From Bacillus sp. NTK074B (GTDB lineage: Bacteria > Bacillota > Bacilli > Bacillales > Bacillaceae_B), in assembly GCF_017303375.1 (NCBI RefSeq), contig NZ_JAFKOH010000013.1:1-64000 (forward strand): 64,000 nucleotides of DNA, written 5' to 3'. The notes under the pieces were generated by a model. It saw only the letters and a program-made list of their open reading frames with translations. It was not told the DNA's origin and made no database searches. Every line of letters starts with the position of its first letter. Within the stretch, counting starts at the first letter, position 1. Positions 44,801-53,877 of the stretch are shown piece by piece. Both the position numbers and the translations under genes were made by a program.

Positions 44801-46234
44801 ATGGATATTTTAAACCATTTAGTCACGGAAGCAAATTCAATCTTATGGGGGTATATTTTAATTGGTGTACTACTCATTTTAGGATTATACTTCACCATCG
44901 GATCTAAATTTGTTCAAATTCGCCATCTAGGTGAAATGTTTCGTTTATTAGGAGATAAAGATGTGGTCGAAGCAGAGGGAGAAAAGCAGATTTCATCCCT
45001 GCAGGCATTCTTTATCGGAGCAGGTACTCGAATTGGTACAGGTAATCTAGCAGGAGTAGCCATTGCCTTAGCAATTGGAGGACCTGGAGCGGTCTTCTGG
45101 ATGTGGCTTGTCGCCATTCTCGGAGGAGCCAGCGCCTTTGTTGAAAGTACATTGGCACAGATTTACAAAGAAAAAGATAAGGTTGGATTCAAAGGCGGCC
45201 CCGGCTACTATATGAAGAAACAATTGGGCAAACCTTGGATGAGTTCGATCTTTGCAGTCACAATCATCCTTTCTTTCGGGACAACCTTTAATGCGGTTCA
45301 AAGTAATACGATTGCTACAGCGTTCAGTAACTCATTTAATATCAATACGTTGGTTATCGGGCTTATTTTGGCTGGGTTGACCGCATTGATCATCTTTGGA
45401 GGAGTCAAGCGTATCGCTAACTTTTCGTCCTTCATCGTTCCGATCATGGCAGGATTTTATATTGTACTCGCATTATATGTCGTCATTACGAATATCAATG
45501 AAATGCCTGGCGTCATCGCCCTTATTTTCAAAAGTGCATTTGGCTTTGATCAAGTGGTGGGGGGCGGAATCGGTGCCGCTATCATGAACGGGGTAAAACG
45601 TGGATTATTCTCCAATGAAGCCGGTATGGGTAGTGCACCGAATGCGGCGGCTACGGCATCTGTTTCCCATCCGGTTAAACAGGGATTCATCCAGGCACTT
45701 GGCGTATTCTTTGATACCATTCTTGTCTGTTCGGCAACGGCATTCATCATTTTAACATCAGATGCTTACGGATCAGGCTTGACGGGGATTGAATTGTCTC
45801 AAGCAGCTATGTCAGAACATTTTAACTCATGGGCCGGTATATTCCTGGCGATTGCCATCTTTACTTTCGCCTTCAGTTCCATCATTGGAAGTTATTATTA
45901 TGGGGAAGCCAATCTTCCATTTATCAATAAGAGCAAAACAGGTTTACTCATCTATCGTTTCATTGCACTCGGGATGGTGATCTTCGGTTCCGTTGCAAGT
46001 CTTGATATCGTTTGGAGCCTGGCTGATTTCTCCATGGCATTGATGGCCCTTACAAACCTCGTTGCCATCGGTATCCTTGCCCCGATTGCCTTTAAGGCAC
46101 TCGACAACTATATGGCCCAGCGCCGACAAGGATTGGATCCGGTCTTCTATGCAGATGATATTCCAGGGTTACGTGGAGTTGAAAGCTGGCCGGAACGTCG
46201 TAGAGAAGTGCCTAAAAAGGCAGTGAATGAATAA
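44801..46234 (+). CDS. alsT: Alanine/glycine:cation symporter (AGCS family)
   Basis: 477 aa, about ten to eleven membrane segments. AGTRIGTGNLAGVAIA, KGGPGYYMKK and GLFSNEAGMGSAPNAAATA are AGCS hallmarks. Na+- or H+-coupled uptake of alanine, glycine or glutamine. GAGGGGGTTATC precedes the ATG. Confidence 0.93.
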   Translation: MDILNHLVTEANSILWGYILIGVLLILGLYFTIGSKFVQIRHLGEMFRLLGDKDVVEAEGEKQISSLQAFFIGAGTRIGTGNLAGVAIALAIGGPGAVFWMWLVAILGGASAFVESTLAQIYKEKDKVGFKGGPGYYMKKQLGKPWMSSIFAVTIILSFGTTFNAVQSNTIATAFSNSFNINTLVIGLILAGLTALIIFGGVKRIANFSSFIVPIMAGFYIVLALYVVITNINEMPGVIALIFKSAFGFDQVVGGGIGAAIMNGVKRGLFSNEAGMGSAPNAAATASVSHPVKQGFIQALGVFFDTILVCSATAFIILTSDAYGSGLTGIELSQAAMSEHFNSWAGIFLAIAIFTFAFSSIIGSYYYGEANLPFINKSKTGLLIYRFIALGMVIFGSVASLDIVWSLADFSMALMALTNLVAIGILAPIAFKALDNYMAQRRQGLDPVFYADDIPGLRGVESWPERRREVPKKAVNE

Positions 46235-46246
46235 GACAAAGCATCT

Positions 46247-46331
46247 AAAAAAGAGCAGGCTCGGTATTGACCCCAAAAAGTTAGTTTTCTACTCTAACTT
46301 TTTGGGGTCGATACCCTTCTGCTCTTTTTTT
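46247..46331 (+). terminator. Long two-tier terminator after alsT
   Basis: Outer arms AAAAAAGAGCAG (46247-46258) / CTGCTCTTTTTT (46319-46330) and inner 16-bp arms GACCCCAAAAAGTTAG (46269-46284) / CTAACTTTTTGGGGTC (46294-46309). Much longer than a simple terminator; reminiscent of the 42335-42464 element. Confidence 0.85.
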
Positions 46332-46402
46332 CTTGTCATTTTTTTCTATTCCATTCTCAGGTATACTAGTCATAGAAAGCTAGTCAAAGGAGCCTTAACA
46401 TT

Positions 46403-47851
46403 ATGAGTATCCTATCTACTCTACTGGGAATATTATTTTTTCTAAACCTGATCCTTGCAGCCGTGATTATTTTTCTGGAACGGAAGGATGCGGGGGCGAC
46501 CTGGGCCTGGCTGATGGTATTGTTCTTTATTCCATTACTGGGATTCATCCTCTATTTGGTCTTTGACCAAAACTTAAGCAGGAAGCGGTTGTTTGATTGG
46601 GATGATATGAAGAAAATCGGAATAGAGGGTTTAATACAGAATCAAATCCATACATTGAAAGAGCATCGATTTCCTTTCAGGAATGACATTTCTTCCCGAT
46701 ATCAGGATCTTATTTATATGCACTTGATCAATAATGATGCGCTACTGACCCAGGATAATGAAATTGCACTATTTACACACGGAGAAGACAAGTTTCAAGC
46801 ACTATTAGAGGACATGGATGCTGCACAGGATCACATTCATATCCAATATTACATCTTCAAGAAAGACCATCTGGGAAAGCGAATCTTGGAGAAACTCACT
46901 GAAAAAGCCCGACAAGGTGTTAAGGTCAGGGTCCTGTACGATGAGATGGGGTCCCGGCGAACGAGGCGCAGGTTCTTCAAGGATCTCCTCTCGGCAGGGG
47001 GCGAGGTGGAGGTATTCTTCCCTTCGAAGATTCCCTTTATTAATCTTCGCTTAAATTACCGCAATCATAGAAAGCTTGTGATACTCGATGGGAAGGTCGG
47101 CTACGTTGGCGGCTTCAACATCGGGGATGAATACTTGGGTTTAAATCCGAAGTTCGGTTATTGGCGGGATACCCACCTGAGAATTGAAGGCAGCTCTGCT
47201 CTGGCCATGCAGACCCGCTTCATACTGGATTGGAACCAGGCAAGCCGTTCCAAGAAGATTGCCTATGATTTGAGATACTTCCCCCTCTCTTCCTTTTCGG
47301 GTAAAGCAGGCGTTCAAATTGTCACATGTGGACCGGACTCGGAATGGGAGCAAATTAAAAACGGTTATATCAAGATGATTTCGTCTGCCAAGAAGTCCAT
47401 CCTCATTCAGACTCCTTACTTTATTCCGGACGTAAGCCTCCTCGATTCATTGAGAATCGCCGCTCTTACAGGTGTGGTTGTCAGGATTATGATTCCGAAT
47501 AAACCGGATCACTTATTTGTGTACTGGGCCACCTATTCCTATATCGGGGAACTGTTGAAGGCGGGGGCCAAAATTTATATTTACGACAACGGGTTTATAC
47601 ATGCTAAAACCATTGTCGTAGATGAAGCGATTTCGTCTGTCGGCACAGCCAATATCGATGTGCGAAGCTTCCGATTAAACTTTGAGGTCAACGCATTTCT
47701 ATATGATCAGGCACTCTCTGCAGACCTGACCTCTGTGTTTATGGATGATATTGAAAAAAGCAGGGAATTAACACTGGAAGAATATCATCAAAGACCATTG
47801 ATGATTAAGTTGAAGGAGTCCATATCGAGGCTTTTGTCCCCCATCTTATAA
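46403..47851 (+). CDS. cls: Cardiolipin synthase
   Basis: 482 aa, the same length as B. subtilis ClsA: two N-terminal membrane helices, then two phospholipase D motifs, NHRKLVILDGKVGYVGG and IHAKTIVVDEAISSVGTAN. Condenses two phosphatidylglycerols into cardiolipin. AAAGGAG lies upstream of the ATG. Confidence 0.96.
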   Translation: MSILSTLLGILFFLNLILAAVIIFLERKDAGATWAWLMVLFFIPLLGFILYLVFDQNLSRKRLFDWDDMKKIGIEGLIQNQIHTLKEHRFPFRNDISSRYQDLIYMHLINNDALLTQDNEIALFTHGEDKFQALLEDMDAAQDHIHIQYYIFKKDHLGKRILEKLTEKARQGVKVRVLYDEMGSRRTRRRFFKDLLSAGGEVEVFFPSKIPFINLRLNYRNHRKLVILDGKVGYVGGFNIGDEYLGLNPKFGYWRDTHLRIEGSSALAMQTRFILDWNQASRSKKIAYDLRYFPLSSFSGKAGVQIVTCGPDSEWEQIKNGYIKMISSAKKSILIQTPYFIPDVSLLDSLRIAALTGVVVRIMIPNKPDHLFVYWATYSYIGELLKAGAKIYIYDNGFIHAKTIVVDEAISSVGTANIDVRSFRLNFEVNAFLYDQALSADLTSVFMDDIEKSRELTLEEYHQRPLMIKLKESISRLLSPIL

Positions 47852-47935
47852 AAAGAGGTGTTCAGACATTGCCATGAGGTGCGGGAAAAAGGCATAATAG
47901 AGGTAATCTGCTAATGAATAGAGAGGAATGAGATC

Positions 47936-48193
47936 ATGAGTGTTCATAAAGAGATTTCCAAGCATTCCAACAAGCAAAATCAGCTGGTTCAGAAATTCCT
48001 AAAGCTGGATGAAGAGAGGGAAAGCGCTATTGACGAAGCGGTTCAACTGTGTTCATCAGGGAAGCCGTTTACAACGGAGCGCATCAACCACGTAACAAAT
48101 GAAATAAATGTCCTTGCCCGTCAAGGTGTGGTTCCCCAAAGAAAACTTGTCACATCCGAAATGGTTGAGGAATACGTTGGGAGACTGTCCTAA
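47936..48193 (+). CDS. DUF2533-like small protein (YpbS-type)
   Basis: 85 aa helical protein beginning MSVHKEISKHSNKQNQLVQKF and ending VTSEMVEEYVGRLS, resembling B. subtilis YpbS from memory. Function unknown. GAGGAATGAG precedes the ATG. Family call is moderate. Confidence 0.7.
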   Translation: MSVHKEISKHSNKQNQLVQKFLKLDEERESAIDEAVQLCSSGKPFTTERINHVTNEINVLARQGVVPQRKLVTSEMVEEYVGRLS

Positions 48194-48223
48194 CCGTTAC
48201 GTCATTTCAGACAATATAAATAA

Positions 48224-48273
48224 CCCTGACTCACATCTAACCATTTACTGGTGAAACCTGAGTCAGGGCTTTT
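48224..48273. terminator. Terminator between convergent genes
   Basis: CCCTGACTCA (48224-48233) pairs with TGAGTCAGGG (48259-48268), followed by CTTTTT on the plus strand. Confidence 0.8.
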
Positions 48274-48288
48274 TCATTTCGCAAGGGT

Positions 48289-48561
48289 TTAAGCTTTTAA
48301 TGCGCTATTCCACCCATCATAAACAAATACGGGCTGGGAATCATTTTCCGCTCGCTCAATGACCACGTAATTTTTGTGAGCTACAACGGTTTGGTCATCC
48401 GGCAGATCCAGCTTCTTCGCGAATTCCCGATCCATTTTTACAATGACGGTATTTTCTCTTAACGTAGTGACCACACCATTGATGACATGTTTCTTTCTTT
48501 TGAACTGAATTGTATCTCCAAGGTTGGCATTCTCTTTTGAGTAAACAAATGTATTTTCCAT
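48289..48561 (-). CDS. DUF2187 protein, YkvS-like
   Basis: 90 aa beta-barrel-like (KOW/DUF2187) protein: GDTIQFKRKKHVINGVVTTLRENTVIVKMD, in two segments GDTIQFKRKK and ENTVIVKMDREFAKKL. Resembles B. subtilis YkvS. Function unknown. AAAAGGGG lies upstream of the ATG. Confidence 0.8.
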   Translation of the reverse strand: MENTFVYSKENANLGDTIQFKRKKHVINGVVTTLRENTVIVKMDREFAKKLDLPDDQTVVAHKNYVVIERAENDSQPVFVYDGWNSALKA

Positions 48562-48811
48562 TTTAGTATCCCCTTTTTATATAATGTATGAGTTTCTCTG
48601 TTTAATTGAAAGAATTTTCTAATAATATTATTTTAACGTGTATTTGAATAAATATCAATGAATCACTTACCCTTTTTGTACCACAATTTAATAAAGTCAA
48701 AACCTATTGGGGAGAAACCTTTTTTACAACCTGCTATCCATAGTGGAACAGGGCACTTGTATATACTTATACAACGATAGAGGAAAATCCTTCCTTTCCA
48801 GGGTTTTATAT

Positions 48812-48843
48812 AAAAAATAGGCATCCGTGAGTATCGGATGCCT
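48812..48843 (-). terminator. Terminator of the MFS gene
   Basis: AGGCATCCG/CGGATGCCT stem on the minus strand followed by ATTTTTTA. No gene is supported between it and 48561. Confidence 0.88.
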
Positions 48844-48855
48844 GATAATGCCAGA

Positions 48856-50028
48856 TTAATAAGCCAACGCATTCTTCTTCTCTTCCTTCATGAGAACGAA
48901 GCATAGGAAGATCCCTAGCAGCGACAGCACAGCGAAGAAAAGGTACACTGTGTAAATGGAGTATGTTTCATAGATGAAGCCTCCCACAAAGGTGCTGAAC
49001 CAGTTCCCAAGACCATTTCCAATGGCTGAGTATACAGTCACGGCTGTGGCTGTAATGTGAGCCGGGGTAATTTCCTTAATATACCGTAGGCCTGCCGGAA
49101 TGAATAAACCAATGGCGAGGCCCTGCATAACCGCTGATGAGTAAACCAGCCAAAGACTTGGTTCTGTGAAGTAAAATAGCCAGCGGATCATGGAAGCTGC
49201 ACCTGCCAAGGCTGCCACCGTCAGGAGACCAAACTTATCAATCCACCCTCCAGCGATCCTCATGAACGGGACTTCAGATAATACAGCAATTAAGAATGCG
49301 AGGCCGATTCCAGCGTACGTACCTCCGGAGTCTTCTACAAATAGCCCAAAATACACATTGTTAGCCAAATTCGGTCCAAACACCAGAAAGGTGACGGCCA
49401 GGAAGATCAGAAATTTCTTCATCGTAAATAATTCCTTCATCCCTGCTTTTAGGTCGAGCTTAGCAGCCGCCCTCTCTTTAGGAAAACGGAATGAAAGGAA
49501 TCCTGAAAGGACCAGGCAAATAAAGAATGAGTAGAAAATGATCGTCGGTCCGATGAAACCTTCAGAGAGCCTTCCCATGATGAAGACCGCAATTCCGAAT
49601 CCCAGGGAGCCAAATAGGCGGATATTTCCATAGTTATATCGAACTTTACTTGTGTACTTCAGGCTGATGCTATCCGATACAGGGATGATGGCACTTTGAA
49701 AGATTGCGACCAGAATTGCAACGACCAGCAATCCGTAGTAAAAATCCATGAACAAATATCCCAGTGCAAAGATACCGGCTATTAAAGATGTGATTCCTAA
49801 CACGAGGGTTGGACGATTGGTTGTGTCGCTTACCATTCCCCATATGGGTTGGAAGAAGATCATCATGATGGGACCGACGGACATGATGGTTCCAATTTGG
49901 TAACCGTTCAATCCTACGCTTTCACTTAAATATACACTGAGTAGAGGGTATAGACTCCCCACCCCGAAAAACGTCAATAAATAAAACCCTTGTAACGTAA
50001 AAATTTGATTTCGTACAGTTCTTTCCAC
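48856..50028 (-). CDS. MFS transporter (MFS_1-like / nucleoside permease-like)
   Basis: About 390 aa, 12 membrane segments, beginning MERTVRNQIFTLQGFYLLTFFGVGSL. SDTTNRPTLVLG between TM2 and TM3 corresponds to the MFS loop. Substrate not predictable. TTG 50043 opens the frame but GGGGG best serves the GTG at 50028 (8 nt). Confidence 0.85.
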   Translation of the reverse strand: MERTVRNQIFTLQGFYLLTFFGVGSLYPLLSVYLSESVGLNGYQIGTIMSVGPIMMIFFQPIWGMVSDTTNRPTLVLGITSLIAGIFALGYLFMDFYYGLLVVAILVAIFQSAIIPVSDSISLKYTSKVRYNYGNIRLFGSLGFGIAVFIMGRLSEGFIGPTIIFYSFFICLVLSGFLSFRFPKERAAAKLDLKAGMKELFTMKKFLIFLAVTFLVFGPNLANNVYFGLFVEDSGGTYAGIGLAFLIAVLSEVPFMRIAGGWIDKFGLLTVAALAGAASMIRWLFYFTEPSLWLVYSSAVMQGLAIGLFIPAGLRYIKEITPAHITATAVTVYSAIGNGLGNWFSTFVGGFIYETYSIYTVYLFFAVLSLLGIFLCFVLMKEEKKNALAY

Positions 50029-50224
50029 TTCCGTATCCCCCAAGATGTTTTTTGTCTATTTTATACTAGACCCTGATCGTGCACTTGTCTATGAGTTTAT
50101 ACCTTTTTATGGATAAAGTCATGGTTTTTCAGAGAACCTGCATGTCTGGCCGTAGCAAGCCCCTACGCTTTTGGTTCATCCAGCTACGCCTGCCAGGCCC
50201 CTTGAGGTCATATAAATTTCCGGT

Positions 50225-50253
50225 TTGACTTTTTCGGTTAAACCCTTTAAAGT
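50225..50253 (+). promoter_or_regulatory. Promoter of the SAM riboswitch transcript
   Basis: TTGACT (50225-50230), 17-nt spacer, TAAAGT (50248-50253), about 40 nt upstream of the aptamer. Confidence 0.7.
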
Positions 50254-50290
50254 ATGGAAGTATGTTTTAAATCAACTAAATAACATATCT

Positions 50291-50444
50291 TCTTATCCAG
50301 AGAGACGGAGGGACTGGCCCAAAGATGTCTCGGCAGCGGACTCATATTGAGTGCTGTGCCACATCCAGCAAGCGTAATGCTTGAAAGATAAGAGGAGTGT
50401 TTCGTTTGAATGAAACCTCTTCTTATTTTGGAAGAGGTTTTTTT
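50291..50444 (+). promoter_or_regulatory. SAM-I (S-box) riboswitch
   Basis: Aptamer 50291-50393: P1 CTTATC/GATAAG, AGAGAGACGGAGGGACTGGCC, then CGGCAGC...GCTGTGCCACATCCAGCAAGC, all matching the S-box consensus layout. Expression platform: terminator AAACCTCTTC / GAAGAGGTTT plus seven T (50413-50444). SAM binding would stop transcription before the transporter gene. Confidence 0.95.
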
Positions 50445-50485
50445 ATTTGGTTAATTCTTATTTAGACGACAAAGGAGTGTATAGC

Positions 50486-51805
50486 ATGAATCAAGAAAAA
50501 GGAAATGTATTGGCTTTATTGCCCTTGATCATATTTGTTTCACTGTTCCTTGGAGCAGGCATTATCTCAGGAGACTTCTATGCGTTTCCTGTACTCGTAT
50601 CCATCATCATTGCAGCCGTTGTGGCACTCTTGATGAACCGGAAAGAGACATTGACAGCCAAGATTGAACGGTTTGCTAAAGGAGCCGGGCACCCGGATAT
50701 TATGATAATGGTCTTTATCTTCTTATTGGCAGGTGCGTTTTCCGGTGTGGCTGAAAAGATGGGAGCCGTTGATTCAACCGTGAACTTCGCTCTATCCGTG
50801 CTTCCAGGCAACTTGGTCATTGTCGGTTTATTCATCATCGCCGCTTTCATTTCCTTATCAATGGGAACCTCCATGGGTACGATCGCAGCATTAGCACCGA
50901 TCGGGGTGGGGATCAGTTCCGGCGCAGATATTTCAATGGCCCTGACCATGGCGACGGTCATCGGAGGGGCAATGTTCGGGGACAACCTATCGTTTATTTC
51001 TGATACGACCATTGCTGCCGTCCGTACACAGAAAACGGAGATGAAGGACAAATTCAAAGTGAACTTCTTCATTGTATTACCTGCAGCCATCGTCACCATG
51101 GTCATTCTTTTTATTCTAACAATGGGGACTCCATCCTCTGTACAAGCAGAGAGCTTTGATTGGGTGAAAATGATTCCCTACCTCGGAGTCATAATCGGGG
51201 CGCTTGCAGGTTTGAACGTATTTGTCGTCCTGTTAGGCGGGATCCTGTTCGCAGGGATCATCGGATTTGTGGATGGAAGCTTTACCCCATCCAGTTATTT
51301 CGGCAGTGTGGCAGACGGTATGACGGGTATGGCAGAAATTGTAATCCTTTCGATCCTGATTGGAGGAGTAGTCGAATTGATCCGTCATAACGGTGGAATT
51401 CAGGCCATCCTTTATCACGCCACCCGCAAGATCAAATCCCCACAGGGAGCACAGCTTGCAACGGCGGGATTAGTCAGCTCGACGAATCTTTGTACAGCCA
51501 ATAACACCATTTCAATCATCATCGCAGGTCCTCTGGCTAAAACACTGAGCGATCAATATGGTGTGGATGCCCGTAAGTCAGCGAGTATCCTGGATATCTT
51601 CTCTTGCGCCGTTCAAGGCTTGATCCCATACGGGGCACAGGCGCTGCTCGTAGCAGAAGTAGCAGGGATATCGCCCATCAGCATCATTCCCTATGCTTTC
51701 TATCCTGTGTTGATTGCGATTTGCGGATTGATTGCGATTCAGTTCGCCCTTCCGAAGTTCACGCGTAATAGGGCTTCTGATGGAGATGCTGTCCGGAGTT
51801 CATGA
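50486..51805 (+). CDS. NhaC-superfamily transporter under SAM riboswitch (MetT-type)
   Basis: 439 aa, about 11-12 membrane segments with SMGTSMGTIAALAPIG, GAMFGDNLSFISDTTIAA and LVSSTNLCTANNTISIIIAG typical of the NhaC/ArsB-like fold. The S-box leader argues for methionine, or a precursor, rather than Na+/H+ as the physiological cargo, as was predicted for MetT by comparative genomics. ATG 50486 follows AAAGGAG by 8 nt. Confidence 0.85.
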   Translation: MNQEKGNVLALLPLIIFVSLFLGAGIISGDFYAFPVLVSIIIAAVVALLMNRKETLTAKIERFAKGAGHPDIMIMVFIFLLAGAFSGVAEKMGAVDSTVNFALSVLPGNLVIVGLFIIAAFISLSMGTSMGTIAALAPIGVGISSGADISMALTMATVIGGAMFGDNLSFISDTTIAAVRTQKTEMKDKFKVNFFIVLPAAIVTMVILFILTMGTPSSVQAESFDWVKMIPYLGVIIGALAGLNVFVVLLGGILFAGIIGFVDGSFTPSSYFGSVADGMTGMAEIVILSILIGGVVELIRHNGGIQAILYHATRKIKSPQGAQLATAGLVSSTNLCTANNTISIIIAGPLAKTLSDQYGVDARKSASILDIFSCAVQGLIPYGAQALLVAEVAGISPISIIPYAFYPVLIAICGLIAIQFALPKFTRNRASDGDAVRSS

Positions 51806-51814
51806 TTGGTAAAG

Positions 51815-51848
51815 AAGAGACAGATCCTTTGGGTTTGTCTCTTTTTTT
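51815..51848 (+). terminator. Terminator of the NhaC-family gene
   Basis: AAGAGACA / TGTCTCTT stem followed by seven T, 10 nt after the stop codon. Confidence 0.9.
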
Positions 51849-51910
51849 ATTATGGCAAAAGGGTTAGAAGATGTGTTAAGGTCGCTCCATTGTGGATATA
51901 ATTGGTAAAA

Positions 51911-51959
51911 TACGCAATTATAATAGAAATGACGCAATCACTCTGGAAAATGACGCAAT
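51911..51959. repeat. Second GACGCAAT array
   Basis: TACGCAAT (51911), GACGCAAT (51931) and GACGCAAT (51952) are spaced 20 and 21 bp, the same octamer and spacing as at 18715-18804 in inverse orientation. It lies in the gap between the NhaC-family gene and the YueD-like gene; no NERD gene is adjacent. Confidence 0.85.
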
Positions 51960-52054
51960 TAACTGGTCAACTATTCCGAATACTTTTATAGATTCCTTCA
52001 AAAGAAGGGAATCACTCTTTCACAGGACATATTTCACTACAAACCACAAAAAAA

Positions 52055-52080
52055 AGCAGATCCCGCTCCCGGAATCTGCT
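52055..52080 (-). terminator. Terminator of the YueD-like gene
   Basis: AGCAGAT/ATCTGCT stem on the minus strand followed by TTTTTTTTGTGG. Confidence 0.85.
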
Positions 52081-52086
52081 TCTCTC

Positions 52087-52842
52087 TTATAATAAATCAT
52101 TCACGTGATAAAGCTTACCGCTCTCAACATCATTTTCTGTTATCAAGTTCAGTAGAGCATCCGCAACCGTTTCCGTACTACGTAGCATCCCTTCTTCTTT
52201 GTAACGCTGGAAGGATTCAACATCTGCAAAGGATTCTTTGGAGGACGAACGGATTTCCCCCTGCATGTCCGTATCCATCACCCCTGGACTGAATGCGATC
52301 ACCCGATGGCGGCTATGCTGATTGGAAAGCTCCAGGCTTACCGTTTCCGTCAGCATGTTGATTCCCGCTTTCGTTGCACAATAGGTGCTCCATCCATATA
52401 CGGGACGACTTCCCGCTCCTGAGCTGATATATACCATGATCATTTTCGAATCAGAGCCTTTGGCTGCTTTGATCATCTCATTGGTGGCAATCATAGGAGA
52501 CAGTAAATTGACATGCACACTCGTTTCAAGTGCTCCGTTGTCCACTTCACCAGACGGGTCGATCGGCGTCACCACACCGGCATTTTGCACGACATAAATC
52601 GTCTCAGCTTCAGACCCCAACACCTTTGTCCCCACTTCGCGGAAAACGGCTTCTGTTTGTCCTGGTTGAGAAAGATCACAGGGAAAGAATTCATACGACA
52701 CTTCATTTTCCCCGGCAAGCTTCTGTAAACGGCTATTATCTGTACGGGAAATATTCATGATGCCAATTCCCTTCTCTATAAAGAGTTTGGCGACGGATTC
52801 CCCTAATCCCCTTGTTGCTCCTGTCACAACTGCATAATCCAT
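52087..52842 (-). CDS. Short-chain dehydrogenase, benzil/sepiapterin reductase type (YueD)
   Basis: 251 aa Rossmann SDR: TGATRGLG cofactor motif, QNAG, catalytic Ser in ISSGAGS and Tyr-x3-Lys in YCATK (about 154-158), SPGVMDTDMQ. Matches the B. subtilis YueD group, NADPH-dependent benzil reductases. AAGGAG lies upstream. Confidence 0.88.
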   Translation of the reverse strand: MDYAVVTGATRGLGESVAKLFIEKGIGIMNISRTDNSRLQKLAGENEVSYEFFPCDLSQPGQTEAVFREVGTKVLGSEAETIYVVQNAGVVTPIDPSGEVDNGALETSVHVNLLSPMIATNEMIKAAKGSDSKMIMVYISSGAGSRPVYGWSTYCATKAGINMLTETVSLELSNQHSRHRVIAFSPGVMDTDMQGEIRSSSKESFADVESFQRYKEEGMLRSTETVADALLNLITENDVESGKLYHVNDLL

Positions 52843-52953
52843 ATGGAATCATCTCCTTCTTATCTACTGATTATAAGGGAGAGTGACCCTTTCACAAATT
52901 ATTAAGCATCCGATTAACAGAAGTTTTACAATTGATCATCGAATGTCAAACGA

Positions 52954-53739
52954 TCAAGGCATGCTCTCATCAATCAAATGATACTCCGGTATGAGATCTG
53001 ATAGTGGCACAATTGACGCCTTCTTCTCATAAAGGGGAAGGAATTCCTTTAACATGGTTGCTACCTTCATTCCTGTCACCCCTACATGGCCGATCGCTAT
53101 GGTTGCATCGTCACTATCCAATTCTTTGGACAAAAGCCTCGCCTGCTTTCCGATATGCTGGATCGTGTAGACATCATCAAAAAATAATTCATTTTCCAGA
53201 TACGGCACACCCATTTTTTTAGCAAGCTCAGGGATCACGCTTTTCCCGGTTGTCTTACTATCCAGATAAAATAATCCCTTTTCTTTGCATACGGTCAGTA
53301 CGATCCGCATGACCCTTTCATCTGCCGTTGCCTTCGAACCCATATGATGGTTGACACCAACTGCATAAGGCACCTCTTTGATCGCACCTTCTACCCTCTT
53401 TCTGATTTCTTCATCAGTTAGAGATGTGGTAATGGCGCCGGGTCCAAGCCAGCTCGCTTTCCCGGTCACCGGTTCCATAGGAAGATGGATGATAACTTCG
53501 TGCCCATTTTGGTGGGCTTTTTCAGCATCGGCCCTGGTAGTGGGCAGAAACGGCATGACGGCGATCGTTAACGTGACGGGTAGGCTCAGAATTTCATTTG
53601 TTCCTTTCATGTCGTTCCCCAAGTCATCTATGACAATCGCCAGTTCATTATGATGAGCTGAAAGGGGAAGAATGTTCCTTGCTGATGCAGACGTTTGTAT
53701 GGTAAAAGACATTAGTAAACTGACGAGCAGGATTTTCAT
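52954..53739 (-). CDS. Secreted divergent polysaccharide deacetylase (YibQ-type)
   Basis: 261 aa: signal peptide (MKILLVSLLMSFTIQTSASA), then IVIDDLGNDMKGT, HEVIIHLPMEP, GVNHHMGSKAT and AIGHVG, the metal-site segments of the divergent polysaccharide deacetylase family. Substrate unknown; wall or exopolysaccharide is possible. AAAGGAG lies upstream. Confidence 0.88.
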   Translation of the reverse strand: MKILLVSLLMSFTIQTSASARNILPLSAHHNELAIVIDDLGNDMKGTNEILSLPVTLTIAVMPFLPTTRADAEKAHQNGHEVIIHLPMEPVTGKASWLGPGAITTSLTDEEIRKRVEGAIKEVPYAVGVNHHMGSKATADERVMRIVLTVCKEKGLFYLDSKTTGKSVIPELAKKMGVPYLENELFFDDVYTIQHIGKQARLLSKELDSDDATIAIGHVGVTGMKVATMLKEFLPLYEKKASIVPLSDLIPEYHLIDESMP

Positions 53740-53791
53740 CTCACATCACTCCTTTCCCTTATAATGTCCATTTTGAATGGGATATACAAAT

Positions 53792-53877
53792 GAGGTCCGT
53801 CCCTCCAAAATCAGCAAAAAAGAAAGCCGGAAAGCGTAATGTCGCTTTCCGGCTTTGCTTTTAGGAGGGACGGACCT
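53792..53877. terminator. Nested hairpin framed by GGTCCGTCCCTC repeats
   Basis: Outer arms GAGGTCCGTCCCTCC (53792-53806) and GGAGGGACGGACCT (53864-53877); inner arms AAAGCCGGAAAGCG / CGCTTTCCGGCTTT (53823-53836 / 53843-53856). It follows the stop region of the interrupted HhH gene on the minus strand and probably ends its transcript. Confidence 0.75.

Noticed and set aside
48663..48872. 69-residue minus-strand frame downstream of the MFS gene
   Set aside because: Starts inside the MFS gene and spans its terminator.
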